DNA of 64,000 nt from Marinobacter xestospongiae (GCF_023156385.1 NZ_JAKZAK010000021.1:1-64000), one strand, 5' to 3'. Positions 27,379 to 38,722 are shown, counted from the first letter of the stretch. Notes: a model not told the origin generated them from the letters alone. Made by a program: numbers and translations.

Positions 27379-28398
27379 TCAGGGGTTGCGCACCTTGTCG
27401 CCCAGGGACAGCGGTCGGGTTGCTGTCAGGATCAGGCCGTAGCTCATCTTCTCGTAGGACTGGAACACCATCAGCAGGCCAGCACGCTCATCCGGCAGGG
27501 CGATGGTTTCCTTGGTGACCGGATCACGCACCAGGTTGCCCTTCTTGAACACCGCCAGCACGTTGCCCGGCACCAGGCCTTCACGCAGGCCGCGGTTCAG
27601 GGCCACCACGTCGAACTGACCAATCTGGGTCACGCCGTCTTCCACCGACAGCATTTCACCTTCGATCTCGTTCTCTGGCGAGCTGGGGGTGAAGGTGGTG
27701 GTGATGCTGCGGTCCTCACCGGCCAGCAGGCGATCGCCAATGCGGACTTCCTCACTGGAGCTGGTCACCCGCATGGTCAGCACGTCACCGGTTTCCTTGG
27801 TGATCTCACCTCGGGCAATCGCCCGCGCTTCCAGACCCAGGAACTCACCGGTCTGGGGATCAACGAACTCCTTGCTGCGGCGGAAGATACCAACGTTGTC
27901 GGCCGGTTTCTCACCACGGGCGTAAAGCTTGTCGCCGGCCCCTGCCACAATGCGGCCATCCTCACCCTCAAGCACGTAGGGCGAGCCATTGAGTTCGGTC
28001 ACGTCGACAATGCGGGTGTCGGACAGGAAGCCACTGATGGCATCCAACGGGATTGCCGGAATCGGGGTATCAATAGGCTCGGAGCGAATCTGCGGCGACA
28101 GCTTGATCACGCCATTGCGGTTGACCTTGGTTACCCGCGGCTGGCCGTCGATGTACACCAGGGCCAGCTCGTCACCCGGGTAAATCAGGTGAGGATTGCT
28201 TACCTGGGGATTGACGTGCCAGATCTCTGGCCAGTACCAGGGGTTGTCGAGAAAGCGGGCAGAGATGTCCCACAGGGTATCGCCCTTGACGACGGTGTAC
28301 CGATCGGGGTGATCATCCCGGAGATCGGGCCCGGCCGCCTGTGCCCAGGTGGTAACCAGCAGCATGCCAGCCGCCAGCGCGTACAGCAGATTCCTCAT
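27379..28398 (-). CDS. Exported LysM-domain peptidoglycan-binding protein
   Basis: A 339-residue protein with a signal peptide (about 1-22) and an N-terminal LysM domain (about 33-85, with YTVVKGDTLWDISARFLDNPWYWPEIW). A long region without a recognised domain follows. Relatives (PA0020 type) sit next to dprA and are thought to act on or scaffold peptidoglycan. It has no amidase or transglycosylase motif. It is divergent from def across a 481-bp gap. Confidence 0.9.
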   Translation of the reverse strand: MRNLLYALAAGMLLVTTWAQAAGPDLRDDHPDRYTVVKGDTLWDISARFLDNPWYWPEIWHVNPQVSNPHLIYPGDELALVYIDGQPRVTKVNRNGVIKLSPQIRSEPIDTPIPAIPLDAISGFLSDTRIVDVTELNGSPYVLEGEDGRIVAGAGDKLYARGEKPADNVGIFRRSKEFVDPQTGEFLGLEARAIARGEITKETGDVLTMRVTSSSEEVRIGDRLLAGEDRSITTTFTPSSPENEIEGEMLSVEDGVTQIGQFDVVALNRGLREGLVPGNVLAVFKKGNLVRDPVTKETIALPDERAGLLMVFQSYEKMSYGLILTATRPLSLGDKVRNP

Positions 28399-28879
28399 TG
28401 TGTATGTCCTTGATCGCGTGCCTTCATCGGTGGTTTTGATCGCGGGTCGTCCAACCGCCGCTCCTCGCGTCTCCCTCTACTATAGAAGAAGTGACGCAAA
28501 TTGTGATGTTATCTTTTGTTCTTCCAGTAGATTCTACCTATCAACTGGTTAGTTTGTACTCAGTCGTGAAACTAAGGGATAATAGCGCTGTCTGAGCCGG
28601 TAAGCACTCATCCTGACACGAGTCACTTTGGGGCTGACGCACTTCGGGCCTGCGGCGGACAGGGCGCACCCTGATCCCCCCGCAGCCGGGACTACAGTCA
28701 GCCCGAATACAATTAGCCCGAATAGTAGTGGACGGGCGGCGAATTGACCCTCTACACCGTCGCATTTCTGGCATGATAACCGATCTCCCGCCCTGTCGGG
28801 CAGGGGCGAATCACCGTTATAATGGCCTTTTCGCCGGTCCGTACCGACACACGATCCAACAGTAAAGAACCGACACGCT
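28399..28879. other. Divergent intergenic region between lysM and def
   Basis: No convincing gene is present; short open frames here lack ribosome sites and similarity. It should hold the two divergent promoters. The only clear element is a TATAAT box facing def (28818-28823). A locally AT-rich patch lies at about 28485-28560. Confidence 0.5.
28818..28823 (+). promoter_or_regulatory. -10 element before def
   Basis: TATAAT lies 57 bp before the def start codon. The -35 region 17 bases upstream (TGTCGG) is poor, so the promoter may need an activator or extended contacts. Confidence 0.4.
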
Positions 28880-29383
28880 ATGATCCTAGACATCCTGGAA
28901 TACCCTGACCCCCGGTTGCGCACCGTTGCCAAGCCGGTGACCGAGGTCACGGACGACACCCGCAAGCTGATCGACGACATGTTCGAGACCATGTACGATG
29001 CCCCCGGCATCGGCCTTGCGGCCACCCAGGTCAACGTTCACCAGCAGATCATCGTGATGGATCTGTCCGAGGATCACAGCGAGCCACGGGTGTTCATCAA
29101 CCCGCAGGTGGACGTCCTCGACGGCGACTACGAGAAAATGCAGGAAGGCTGCCTGTCGGTGCCCGGATTCTATGAAGACGTCGAGCGCATCGAGCATGTC
29201 CGCATCAAGGCTCTGGATCGCAACGGCGAGCCTTACGAACTGGAAGCCACTGGCCTGCTGGCGGTGTGTATCCAGCACGAGATGGACCACTTGAACGGCA
29301 AGCTGTTCGTGGATTACCTGAGCGCCCTCAAGCGCAACCGTATCCGCAAGAAGCTGGAGAAACAGCACAAGATCCGTGCCTGA
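28880..29383 (+). CDS. def: Peptide deformylase
   Basis: A 167-residue Fe2+ enzyme that removes the formyl group from nascent proteins. All three motifs are intact: [15 protein letters not shown] (metal Cys) and HEMDHLNG (metal His, catalytic Glu). The length fits E. coli Def (169). It heads the conserved def-fmt-rsmB-trkA block. Confidence 0.97.
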   Translation: MILDILEYPDPRLRTVAKPVTEVTDDTRKLIDDMFETMYDAPGIGLAATQVNVHQQIIVMDLSEDHSEPRVFINPQVDVLDGDYEKMQEGCLSVPGFYEDVERIEHVRIKALDRNGEPYELEATGLLAVCIQHEMDHLNGKLFVDYLSALKRNRIRKKLEKQHKIRA

Positions 29384-29476
29384 TCCCGCCACGGGATCGC
29401 GCCAGAACATCGACAGCCAACAAGACCGGGTGCCAACCCGGTCTTTTCGTATCCACCGACACAGAGACCACCAACC

Positions 29477-30430
29477 GTGCGAGTTGTCTTTGCAGGCACC
29501 CCCGACTTTGCCGCCACCGCCCTCAAGGCCATCCTGGCCACCAACCACGAGGTGGTGGGCGTCTACTCACAACCGGACCGTCCCGCGGGGCGGGGCCGCA
29601 AACTGACCCCCAGCCCGGTCAAACAGGTGGCGCTGGATGCCGGTGTGCCGGTGTTCCAGCCACTCAACTTCAAAGACAGTGCCGATCGCGACCAGCTGGC
29701 AGAGCTGGCGGCGGATGTCATGGTGGTGGCCGCCTACGGCCTGATCCTGCCACAGGCGGTGCTGGATACCCCCCGTTATGGCTGTCTCAACATCCATGCC
29801 TCACTGCTGCCACGCTGGCGCGGCGCGGCGCCGATCCAGCGGGCGATTGCCGCCGGCGACGACCGCACCGGCATCACCATCATGCAGATGGACGCCGGCC
29901 TCGACACCGGGGCCATGCTGTTGACCCGGGAAACCGCGATCCAGGCCGACGACACCGGCGGCAGTCTGCACGACCGCCTGGCGGACCTGGGCGGCGAGGC
30001 CATTGTGGAAGCCCTGGCACACCTCGACACCGGCTCGCTGCAGGCCGTTCCCCAGGATGACAGCCTTGCCAACTACGCCCACAAGCTCAGCAAGGAAGAC
30101 GGTCACCTGGACTGGACACGCCCGGCGCTGGAACTCAATCGGCTGATCCGCGCCTTCAATCCCTGGCCGGGCTGCTTTACCGATCTTAACGATGACAGCG
30201 GCCAGGCCCCTCAGCGTATTCGCATCCACGCCGCTGGCGTCCTCGATGGAGGCGGGGATGCTCGTCCCGGCACCATCCTGCGGCGGGAGCGGGACGGTAT
30301 CGACGTCCAGTGCGGCCAAGGTGTGCTGCGGCTGACCCAGGTGCAGCTGCCCGGCGCCCGGGCCCAGAGCGTCAACGACCTGATCAATGGCGGCAAGGCC
30401 CTGCTGCTGCCTGGCCAGGAGCTCAACTAG
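29477..30430 (+). CDS. fmt: Methionyl-tRNA formyltransferase
   Basis: A 317-residue enzyme that transfers formyl from 10-formyl-THF to initiator Met-tRNA. HASLLPRWRGAAPIQRAI carries the catalytic region, and the N-terminal FAGTPDFAATALKAIL and the PDRPAGRGRKL loop are typical. The length matches E. coli Fmt (315). The start is GTG. The stop abuts the rsmB start, so translation is probably coupled. Confidence 0.96.
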   Translation: MRVVFAGTPDFAATALKAILATNHEVVGVYSQPDRPAGRGRKLTPSPVKQVALDAGVPVFQPLNFKDSADRDQLAELAADVMVVAAYGLILPQAVLDTPRYGCLNIHASLLPRWRGAAPIQRAIAAGDDRTGITIMQMDAGLDTGAMLLTRETAIQADDTGGSLHDRLADLGGEAIVEALAHLDTGSLQAVPQDDSLANYAHKLSKEDGHLDWTRPALELNRLIRAFNPWPGCFTDLNDDSGQAPQRIRIHAAGVLDGGGDARPGTILRRERDGIDVQCGQGVLRLTQVQLPGARAQSVNDLINGGKALLLPGQELN

Positions 30431-31762
30431 ATGGCCCACTCATTGCTGCCGCTGCGGGCGGTCGCCGCCAGAGTCCTGCTGGCGGTGGAACAGGGTCAAT
30501 CCCTGTCCCAGGCGCTACCACCGGCCCTGGACCAGGTGGAAGATGGCGAGCGATCCTCACTGCAGGCGTTGTGTTACGGCGGTTGCCGCTGGTTCCACCG
30601 GCTCGACGGCGAGCTCGCCGAACGGCTGCGCAAGCCCCTGCGCAAACAGGACCGGGTGGTCCATCACCTGTTGGTGGTGGCGCTGTTCCAGCTCCGCTTC
30701 AGCCAGCAGGCCGACTACGCTGTCCTCAATGAAACCGTCGAGGCCTGCCGCGCCCTTGCCAAACCCCATCTTACCGGCCTGGTCAACGGCCTCCTGCGCA
30801 AGGCCCTGCGCGACGATTCCCCCGCCGACATCCGGGACAACCCGGCCCGGCACTACAGCCACCCTGACTGGCTGGTGGCCAAGCTGCAGCACAACTGGCC
30901 CGACGACTGGACCGCCATCCTTGATGGCAACAACAGCCAGGCACCGATGACCCTGCGGGTCAATGCCCGTCGTGGTAACCGTGAAAACTATCTCGCGCGG
31001 CTGCAGGCAGAGGGCATAGAGGCTTCCGCCACCCGCTTTGCCCGCCACGGTCTGCAGCTGGCCCGACCGGTGCCGGTGGACCGGCTGCCCGGATTTGCCG
31101 ACGGTTCCGTCAGCGTGCAGGACGAGGCCGCCCAACTCAGCACTGACCTGCTGGCGCTGGCCCCCGGTCAACGGGTGCTGGACGCCTGCGCCGCTCCCGG
31201 CGGCAAGACCTGCGCCCTGCTGGAACAGCAGCCGGACCTGGCGGAGGTGGTCGCCATCGACCAGGCCAGCGAGCGTCTGGCGCGGGTCGAGGAGAATCTC
31301 GAGCGGCTCGATCTGGACGCCCGCCTGGTGGCCGCCGATGCCGGCGACACCGAGCAGTGGTGGGACGGCCAGCCGTTTGACCGCATCCTGCTGGACGTGC
31401 CCTGTAGCGCCAGCGGCGTGATCCGTCGCCACCCTGACATCAAGCTGTTGCGGCGGGAAGCCGACATTGCCCCGCTGGCAAAGATCCAGCTCGAACTGCT
31501 GGCCGCCATGTGGCGGATCCTGGCACCAGGTGGACGGCTGGTGTACGCCACCTGCTCGGTGTTCCCCCAGGAAAACCACCGTATAATCGAGCGGTTCCTC
31601 AAACAGCAGGACGATGCCCGGCTGGTGGACCTGGACGTGCCCTGGGGCCGCCCGATGCCCGCCGGCCGCCAGCTGCTGCCCGACCCCCTCAGTCACGACG
31701 GTTTCTATTACGCTGTGCTGGACAAACCGGGCGGGCCGGACGCGCCCGCCGACGACAGGTGA
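30431..31762 (+). CDS. rsmB: 16S rRNA m5C967 methyltransferase
   Basis: A 443-residue SAM-dependent enzyme. It has an N-terminal NusB-like domain (about 1-150) and a methyltransferase domain with DACAAPGGKTCALLE (SAM site), the catalytic-loop VPCSASGV and a second Cys in YATCSVFPQEN. It begins directly after fmt without a gap. Confidence 0.95.
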   Translation: MAHSLLPLRAVAARVLLAVEQGQSLSQALPPALDQVEDGERSSLQALCYGGCRWFHRLDGELAERLRKPLRKQDRVVHHLLVVALFQLRFSQQADYAVLNETVEACRALAKPHLTGLVNGLLRKALRDDSPADIRDNPARHYSHPDWLVAKLQHNWPDDWTAILDGNNSQAPMTLRVNARRGNRENYLARLQAEGIEASATRFARHGLQLARPVPVDRLPGFADGSVSVQDEAAQLSTDLLALAPGQRVLDACAAPGGKTCALLEQQPDLAEVVAIDQASERLARVEENLERLDLDARLVAADAGDTEQWWDGQPFDRILLDVPCSASGVIRRHPDIKLLRREADIAPLAKIQLELLAAMWRILAPGGRLVYATCSVFPQENHRIIERFLKQQDDARLVDLDVPWGRPMPAGRQLLPDPLSHDGFYYAVLDKPGGPDAPADDR

Positions 31763-31800
31763 ACCGTAATCCGGCACTGGCCGGTACAGGGAACTGAACC

Positions 31801-33174
31801 ATGAAAATCATCATCCTGGGTGCCGGCCAGGTCGGCGGCACCCTGGCCGAGAACCTTGCCAACGAAGCCAACGACATCACCGTGATCGATTCAGACGGCG
31901 CCCGTCTGCGGGAACTGCAGGACCGTCTCGACATCCGCACCGTGCAGGGCAGGGGATCCTACCCCACCATCCTGCGCCAGGCCGGCGCCGACGACGCCGA
32001 CATGCTGATTGCGGTGACCAACAGTGACGAGGTCAACATGGTGGCCTGTCAGGTGTCCGGGGTTCTGTTCAAAACCCCCACCAAGATCAGCCGGGTGCGG
32101 GCCAACGCCTACCTGGCCCGCAAGGAGCTGTTTGCGGACCAGGGTTTCCCGGTGGACGTGCTGATCAGCCCGGAGCATCTGGTCACCCGTCACATCACCC
32201 GACTGATTGAATACCCCGGCGCGCTGCAGGTACTGGAATTCTCCAAGGGTCTGGTACGGCTGGTGGCGATCCGGGCCACCAAGGGCGGGCCGCTGGTCGG
32301 TCATGAGCTGTCCTACCTGCGCACCCACATGCCCCGCATCGATACCCGGGTGGCGGCCATCTTCCGCAAGGACCGGCCGATCATTCCCCAGGGCGATACC
32401 GTGATCGAGGACGGTGACGAGGTCTTCTTCATCGCCGGCACCGACCACATCCGCTCGGTCATGAGCGAGCTGCAACCACTGGAGAAGCCCTACAAGCGGA
32501 TCTTCATCTGCGGCGGTGGCAACATCGGCCAGCGCCTGGCCCACACCCTGGAGAACCGTTACCAGGTCAAACTGCTGGAGCGGGACCGGGAGCGCTGCGT
32601 GATGCTGTCGGAAAGTCTGCGAAAGACTGTGGTGCTGGAAGGCAATGCCGCCAACAAGGACATCCTGCTGGAAGAAAACATCGAGAACACCGATGTGTTC
32701 TGCGCCGTCACCAACGACGACGAGGCCAACATCATGGCGTCGCTGTTGGCCAAACGACTGGGCGCCCGCAAGGTCCTGACGCTGATCAACAACCCGGATT
32801 ACGTCGACCTGATCCAGGGCGGCGACATCGACGTTGCGATCTCCCCCCAACAGACCACCATCGGCAGCCTGCTCACCCACGTCCGTCGTGGCGACGTAGT
32901 GAACGTTTACTCACTGCGCAGAGGCGCTGCTGAGGCCATTGAGGCCATCGCCCATGGCGATCACCGGTCCTCCAAGGTGGTGGGCAAGCGGCTGGATGAA
33001 ATTGCCCTGCCGGAAGGCACCACCATCGGCGCCATCGTCCGCCACAACGAGGTGCTGATCGCCCACGACCACCTGCGGGTACAGCCCGATGACCACGTCA
33101 TCCTGTTCCTGGTGGACAAGTCCCGTATCCGTGACGTCGAACGGCTATTCCAGGTGGGGCTGACCTTTTTCTGA
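31801..33174 (+). CDS. trkA: Trk system K+ uptake regulatory subunit
   Basis: A 457-residue peripheral membrane protein that gates TrkH/TrkG potassium channels. It has two RCK repeats: first Rossmann site [15 protein letters not shown], second [16 protein letters not shown], each followed by a TrkA-C domain. The length matches E. coli TrkA (458). The channel partner is not in this window. Confidence 0.96.
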   Translation: MKIIILGAGQVGGTLAENLANEANDITVIDSDGARLRELQDRLDIRTVQGRGSYPTILRQAGADDADMLIAVTNSDEVNMVACQVSGVLFKTPTKISRVRANAYLARKELFADQGFPVDVLISPEHLVTRHITRLIEYPGALQVLEFSKGLVRLVAIRATKGGPLVGHELSYLRTHMPRIDTRVAAIFRKDRPIIPQGDTVIEDGDEVFFIAGTDHIRSVMSELQPLEKPYKRIFICGGGNIGQRLAHTLENRYQVKLLERDRERCVMLSESLRKTVVLEGNAANKDILLEENIENTDVFCAVTNDDEANIMASLLAKRLGARKVLTLINNPDYVDLIQGGDIDVAISPQQTTIGSLLTHVRRGDVVNVYSLRRGAAEAIEAIAHGDHRSSKVVGKRLDEIALPEGTTIGAIVRHNEVLIAHDHLRVQPDDHVILFLVDKSRIRDVERLFQVGLTFF

Positions 33175-33341
33175 CGCCGTTGGGATACGCTTCACAGCCG
33201 TTCCGGCCCGTGCCGGCGGGGCGCGCCATCGCGGCTTAGAAAAGCCGGCGACAGCAGCGTATAATGCGGCAACTTTACATTCGCTGCGTGCCGAGGGTTC
33301 AGTCCGGTACGCCACACACAGACCGATAGCAGGCAATCGTC

Positions 33342-34325
33342 GTGACAGACAAGGCAACTCTCAACGGAAGCCAGGACCTCAACACCTTTCAGGGACTGAT
33401 CCTGGCGCTGCAGAATTTCTGGGCGCAGCATGGCTGCGTCGTGCTCCAGCCACTGGATATGGAAGTCGGTGCCGGCACCTTTCACCCCGCCACTTTCCTG
33501 CGGGCCATCGGCCCGGAGACCTGGAACGCCGCCTACGTGCAGCCCAGCCGCCGTCCCACGGACGGTCGCTACGGTGAAAACCCCAACCGCCTGCAACACT
33601 ACTACCAGTTCCAGGTGGTGCTGAAGCCGTCGCCGGACAACATCCAGGAGCTGTACCTGGACTCCCTCAAGGCCCTGGGCCTGGACCCACTGGTCCACGA
33701 CATCCGTTTCGTTGAGGACAACTGGGAATCCCCCACCCTGGGCGCCTGGGGTCTGGGCTGGGAAATCTGGCTCAACGGTATGGAAGTCACCCAGTTCACC
33801 TACTTCCAGCAGGTCGGTGGTATCGAGTGCTACCCGGTTACCGGCGAGCTGACCTACGGTCTGGAGCGCATCGCCATGTACCTGCAGGGCGTGGACAGCG
33901 TCTACGACCTGGTGTGGACCCAGGGCCCGGACGGCGTGGTCACCTACGGCGACGTGTTCCACCAGCAGGAGGTGGAGATGTCCACCTACAACTTCGAGCA
34001 CGCCGACACCGAGTTCCTGTTCCACTGCTTCGACGTCCATGAGCGCGAGAGCAAGCGCCTGATCGAAGCCGGACTGGCACTGCCGGCCTATGAGCAGGTG
34101 CTGAAGGCCTCCCACACCTTCAACCTGCTGGATGCCCGCCACGCCATCTCGGTCACCGAGCGCCAGCGTTTCATCCTGCGGGTACGCACCCTGGCCCGAG
34201 CCGTTGCCCAGGCCTACTTCGACAGCCGCAAGGCCCTTGGCTTCCCGCTGGCACCCGAGGCCCTGCGTCAGGAACTGCTGGCCGACGACGAACAAGCGAA
34301 CGACTCTGCTAAGGGGAACGCATAA
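33342..34325 (+). CDS. glyQ: Glycine-tRNA ligase alpha subunit
   Basis: A 327-residue catalytic subunit of bacterial heterotetrameric GlyRS. It contains class II motifs such as [20 protein letters not shown] (motif 2 region) and [10 protein letters not shown]. It is somewhat longer than E. coli GlyQ (303) at the C-terminus. It is followed by glyS after 2 bp. Confidence 0.97.
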   Translation: MTDKATLNGSQDLNTFQGLILALQNFWAQHGCVVLQPLDMEVGAGTFHPATFLRAIGPETWNAAYVQPSRRPTDGRYGENPNRLQHYYQFQVVLKPSPDNIQELYLDSLKALGLDPLVHDIRFVEDNWESPTLGAWGLGWEIWLNGMEVTQFTYFQQVGGIECYPVTGELTYGLERIAMYLQGVDSVYDLVWTQGPDGVVTYGDVFHQQEVEMSTYNFEHADTEFLFHCFDVHERESKRLIEAGLALPAYEQVLKASHTFNLLDARHAISVTERQRFILRVRTLARAVAQAYFDSRKALGFPLAPEALRQELLADDEQANDSAKGNA

Positions 34326-34327
34326 CC

Positions 34328-36409
34328 ATGGCAACACAGGATTTTCTGGTCGAACTGGGTACCGAAGAGCTGCCGCCGAAGGCGCTGAAATCCCTTTCCG
34401 ACGCGTTCACCCAGGGCATCGTCAACGGGCTGGCTGACGCCGGCATCGATCACGGTGCGGTGGAAAGCTTCGCCGCCCCCCGTCGCCTGGCGGTGCGTAT
34501 CCGCGATCTCGCCGATGCCCAGCCGGACAAGCCGGTGGAGAAACGCGGTCCGGCGGTCAAGGCCGCCTTCGACGACGCCGGTAACCCCACCCGCGCCCTC
34601 AATGGCTTCGCCACCTCCCTGGGGGTCACCCCGGATCAGCTCGACACCCTGGAAACCGACAAGGGTGCCTGGGTGGTTTACCGCACGGTAGAGCAGGGCA
34701 AGCCCACCATTGAGCTGCTGCCGGCACTGATCGAGAAATCCCTGGCGGCGCTGCCGATCCCCAAGCGCATGCGCTGGGGCGCCTACCGCACCGAATTCGT
34801 CCGTCCGGTACATTGGTTGGTGCTGCTGTACGGCAACAAGGTGATTGATGCCCCGATCCTCAACCTGACCCCGGGCAACCAGACCCGTGGTCACCGCTTC
34901 CATTGCCCCAAGTCGCTGCTGATTCCCACCCCCAACGACTATGAGGTGGTGCTGAAAGAAGAGGGCCGGGTACTGGCCAATTTTGAGGAACGCCGTGACG
35001 TGATCCGTGCCGGTGTGGCTGCCATCGCCAAGAATGAAGGCAACGGCCGCGCGGTGATCAACGACGACCTGCTGGACGAAGTCACCGCCCTGAATGAGTG
35101 GCCGGTACCGCTGCTGGGGCGCTTCGAGGAGCGCTTCCTGGAGGTGCCCGCCGAAGCCCTGATTTCGTCGATGGAAGAGCACCAGAAGTACTTCCATGTG
35201 GTCGACGATAATGACCGCATGCTGCCGCTGTTCATCACCGTGGCCAACCTGGAAAGCAAGGACCCGGCGCAGGTAGTAAGCGGCAACGAGAAGGTGATCC
35301 GGCCGCGGCTGTCCGACGCTGCCTTCTTCTACGAGACCGATCGCAAGACCCGGCTGGAAGACCGAGTCGAGCAGCTCAAGCCGATCGTGTTCCAGGAAAA
35401 ACTCGGCAGCCTCTACGACAAGTCCGTGCGGGTCGCCGCTCTGGCGCGCAAGATTGCCGATGCCATCGGCAGTGATCCGGCGCTGGCCGAACGTGCTGCC
35501 ATGCTGGCCAAGACCGATCTGGTCACCGAAATGGTGCTGGAGTTCACCGACCTCCAGGGCATCATGGGTCAGTACTACGCTGAGCACGATGGCGAGCCGG
35601 CCGACGTTGCCAAGGCGCTCAATGAGCAGTACATGCCGCGCTACGCCGGTGATGACCTGCCCACCACCCTGACCGGCTGCGCCGTGGCCCTGGCCGACCG
35701 CATCGACTCGCTGGTGGGGCTGTTCGGCATCAACCAGCCGCCGTCCGGTACCCGTGACCCATTTGGTCTGCGTCGGGCGTCCCTGGGGGTCCTGCGGATC
35801 ATCATCGAGCGGGCCCTGCCGCTGGATCTGCAGACCTGCTGCGAGTGGGCAGCGGAGAACTTCACCGTGCTCAGCGAGCAGAAAGTTGCCACCACCGTTG
35901 TCGACTACATGCTGGAGCGCTTCCGTGCCCACTACGACGAGCAGGGCATCGGTGCCGAAGTCTACCTGGCGGTGCATGCCCGCCGGCCCACCCGGCCTCT
36001 GGACTTCGATCGCCGCATCAAGGCGGTGGAGGCATTCCGTCAGTTGCCGGAAGCCCAGGCCCTGGCAGCGGCCAACAAGCGGGTCTCCAACATCCTCACC
36101 AAGCAGGGTGGCGACAGCATTGGTGAAAGCGTCGACACCAGCCTGCTGCAGGACGGTGCCGAACAGGCCCTGGCGGATGCCGTGGCCAAGCAGGCCGACG
36201 CGGTACTGCCGCTGTTCGAGCAGGGGGACTACGGCTCTGCGCTGAGCTCACTGGCGGGCCTGCGCCAGCCGGTGGACACCTTCTTCGAGGAAGTGATGGT
36301 GATGGCGGAGGACGACGCCGTTCGCAACAACCGCCTGGCGCTGCTGAACCGTCTGCGCAACCTGTTCCTGCGGGTCGCCGACATCTCACTGCTGCCGACC
36401 GCCAGCTAA
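34328..36409 (+). CDS. glyS: Glycine-tRNA ligase beta subunit
   Basis: A 693-residue subunit that recognises tRNA-Gly and is needed for activity. The opening FLVELGTEELPPKAL, the HD-like segment around KTDLVTEMVLEFTDLQG and the C-terminal DALR/anticodon-binding part are typical. The length is close to E. coli GlyS (689). Confidence 0.97.
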   Translation: MATQDFLVELGTEELPPKALKSLSDAFTQGIVNGLADAGIDHGAVESFAAPRRLAVRIRDLADAQPDKPVEKRGPAVKAAFDDAGNPTRALNGFATSLGVTPDQLDTLETDKGAWVVYRTVEQGKPTIELLPALIEKSLAALPIPKRMRWGAYRTEFVRPVHWLVLLYGNKVIDAPILNLTPGNQTRGHRFHCPKSLLIPTPNDYEVVLKEEGRVLANFEERRDVIRAGVAAIAKNEGNGRAVINDDLLDEVTALNEWPVPLLGRFEERFLEVPAEALISSMEEHQKYFHVVDDNDRMLPLFITVANLESKDPAQVVSGNEKVIRPRLSDAAFFYETDRKTRLEDRVEQLKPIVFQEKLGSLYDKSVRVAALARKIADAIGSDPALAERAAMLAKTDLVTEMVLEFTDLQGIMGQYYAEHDGEPADVAKALNEQYMPRYAGDDLPTTLTGCAVALADRIDSLVGLFGINQPPSGTRDPFGLRRASLGVLRIIIERALPLDLQTCCEWAAENFTVLSEQKVATTVVDYMLERFRAHYDEQGIGAEVYLAVHARRPTRPLDFDRRIKAVEAFRQLPEAQALAAANKRVSNILTKQGGDSIGESVDTSLLQDGAEQALADAVAKQADAVLPLFEQGDYGSALSSLAGLRQPVDTFFEEVMVMAEDDAVRNNRLALLNRLRNLFLRVADISLLPTAS

Positions 36410-36416
36410 CACGGCA

Positions 36417-36965
36417 ATGCTGGTCATCCTGGACCGGGATGGGGTCATCAACCACTACGATGGCAGCTACATCTGCTCGCCAACCGCGTGGTTGCCCCTT
36501 CCCGGCAGCCTGGAAGCCATCGCCCGTCTCTGCCATGCCGGCTACACCGTGGCCATTGCCACCAACCAGTCCGGCATCGGCCGGGGCTATTACGACGTCG
36601 ATACTCTGGAGGCCATGCACAGCAAGATGGCCGATCTGCTCAAACCGTTGGGCGGCCGTATCGACCTGATCGCCTACTGTCCTCACCATCCCAATCAGCA
36701 CTGCCATTGCCGCAAACCGTCCACCGGCCTGCTGGAGCAGATCCGCCAACGGCTCGGCCTGAGCACCCTGGCTGGCACCCTTATGGTTGGCGACAGCCGC
36801 AAGGACCTGGAAGCCGCCCTCGGCGCCGGTTGCCAACCCTGCCTGGTGCGCACCGGCAACGGTCGCGAAACCGAGCACCACCTGCGGGAACGGCCTCTGG
36901 CGGGCGTGCAGGTGTACGATAACCTGGCAACCCTGGTCGACACACTGCTTGCCACCAGCCGATAA
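36417..36965 (+). CDS. gmhB: D-glycero-beta-D-manno-heptose-1,7-bisphosphate 7-phosphatase
   Basis: A 182-residue HAD-family phosphatase of LPS core heptose synthesis. It keeps the nucleophile motif [13 protein letters not shown] and the zinc-binding [11 protein letters not shown] loop characteristic of GmhB, plus [11 protein letters not shown]. It starts 7 bp after glyS and ends 60 bp before a tRNA gene. Confidence 0.94.
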   Translation: MLVILDRDGVINHYDGSYICSPTAWLPLPGSLEAIARLCHAGYTVAIATNQSGIGRGYYDVDTLEAMHSKMADLLKPLGGRIDLIAYCPHHPNQHCHCRKPSTGLLEQIRQRLGLSTLAGTLMVGDSRKDLEAALGAGCQPCLVRTGNGRETEHHLRERPLAGVQVYDNLATLVDTLLATSR

Positions 36966-37025
36966 AAATTTCTCCGCTGGGCACTGGCAAAAAGCCGCTG
37001 TTTCCGTATAATACCGGCCGTTGTT

Positions 37026-37102
<77 letters not shown>

Positions 37103-37323
37103 ATCTTTCCCTCCCTGCTTTATCCCTGTTTCATTCGTCCTGTTTCTCTACCAACCAAACCGGTTGCATGTACGTTCACGCGCGCCGCTCGTTCACACAC
37201 GGCAGCCTCCGTTCACCCGCAGTCACACTTCGTCGCCAATCCACGCTAAACTGGGTGCCAGTTTTGACACACACTGTCTGTTCCCCATTGCGTGCCAGGA
37301 ATCCTGGCTGATAAGGATATAGC

Positions 37324-37863
37324 ATGAAACTGAGCCCCCAGCTGACCGGTCTGATCACCGTTGCCACCCTCCTGGCCGGTTGCAGCAGCCAACCGTTGAG
37401 TGTTGGTACCGACGATGTCTGTGGCAGCCTGCAGGCGTTGATTGCCGATTACGATGCCGACTTCGCCAGTTTCCGCGGCAAGGGGGACAGCTTCATCGCC
37501 GGCACTGTTTACCGCGCCAAGACCGAATTGATCGAAGGTCACTGCCAGATCTGGAGCTGGGGTCGTGGCGATGCCGCCTACCTGTGCGCCGCCACCAGCC
37601 CCAGTCTGGACATTGCCAAGAGCCGTCACCAGCAGGCGCTGGCGTCGGTTAAAAACTGTCTCGGGCCGCAGTGGCAGGAAGAGGGCGACTGGCGCCAGCG
37701 CGCCGGTGAGACCGACGGCTACGCCTCCCGATTCCGTGCCCCGGACAGCGACGCCCTGGTGTCGGTACAGACCACCGTACAGCTCGGAGGCCCGGTACGG
37801 CACTACACCAACTTTCTCTACATTGGCGGCGAGTCCCGGGCGGACCAGCCCCGCAGTCGGTAG
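37324..37863 (+). CDS. Putative lipoprotein, unknown function
   Basis: A 179-residue protein with a lipoprotein signal (LLAGCSS, Cys20). The mature part has several Cys residues (VCGSL, HCQIW, LCAAT, NCLG) that could form disulfides. I do not recognise the family. The gene lies 221 bp after the tRNA and is followed by an unrelated membrane protein gene after 100 bp. Confidence 0.7.
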   Translation: MKLSPQLTGLITVATLLAGCSSQPLSVGTDDVCGSLQALIADYDADFASFRGKGDSFIAGTVYRAKTELIEGHCQIWSWGRGDAAYLCAATSPSLDIAKSRHQQALASVKNCLGPQWQEEGDWRQRAGETDGYASRFRAPDSDALVSVQTTVQLGGPVRHYTNFLYIGGESRADQPRSR

Positions 37864-37963
37864 GTACGTAGCCAGGTGGATAGGGCAGGGCAGTGGCCGG
37901 CCCGGACAAAGCCCTCAGATATAGAGCCACAGAATTGAAACGACAACCCGTGCAGGCATTTCC

Positions 37964-38722
37964 ATGACCCAGACCACGAACACCACTCCCACCCACAAAC
38001 CTCGTCCCTGGGTCGATCTGCTGGTCAGCATCGTGATTCCGTCCGTGATCCTGATGAAGCTCAGCGGCGACGACTACCTCGGCAGCACCTGGGCGCTGGT
38101 CATTGGCCTCGCCTTTCCGTTGGGCTGGGGGCTGTTTGAGCTGCTCCGCTACCGCAAGTACAACTTCATTGCAGTGCTTGGGGTGATCAGCGTCGGCCTC
38201 ACCGGCGGTATCGGTCTGATGGAGCTGGACCCGCAGTGGCTGGCCATCAAGGAAGCCGCAGTGCCGCTGCTGATTGGTCTGGCGGTACTGGTGTCCACCC
38301 GCACCCAGTACCCGCTGGTGCGTACGCTGCTGTACAACCCGTCAGTGTTGGATGTCGACAAAATCCAGCGGGCACTGGTGGAACGCAACAGCGAAGCCGA
38401 GTTTGAAGCAAGGCTGTTGAAGGCCAGTTACCTGTTCAGTGGCACCTTCTTCTTTTCCTCCGCGATGAACTACATTCTCGCCAAGTGGATCGTCACCAGC
38501 CCGGCGGGCACCCAGGCCTTCAACGAAGAACTGGGACGAATGACCCTGGTGAGCTACCCGATGATCGCGATTCCGTCGATGGTGATGATGATTGCCATTT
38601 TCTACTACCTATGGCGCACCATCCGCCGCCTGACCGGCTACACCCTGGAAGAAGTGATGTCGCCGCACCTCCATGGCAGCGAACAGCCCGACGGCCCGTC
38701 CGAATCCAACAAGGGGCGGTAA
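37964..38722 (+). CDS. VC0807-like multi-span membrane protein
   Basis: A 252-residue inner-membrane protein with about six hydrophobic segments. It opens with DLLVSIVIPSVILMKLSGDD, has paired spans at about 40-80 and 90-115, a cytoplasmic helical segment (about 130-165) and a C-terminal span with MMIAIFYYLWRTI. It resembles the VC0807 family, whose function is not established; the assignment is moderate. A hairpin overlaps the stop codon. Confidence 0.65.
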   Translation: MTQTTNTTPTHKPRPWVDLLVSIVIPSVILMKLSGDDYLGSTWALVIGLAFPLGWGLFELLRYRKYNFIAVLGVISVGLTGGIGLMELDPQWLAIKEAAVPLLIGLAVLVSTRTQYPLVRTLLYNPSVLDVDKIQRALVERNSEAEFEARLLKASYLFSGTFFFSSAMNYILAKWIVTSPAGTQAFNEELGRMTLVSYPMIAIPSMVMMIAIFYYLWRTIRRLTGYTLEEVMSPHLHGSEQPDGPSESNKGR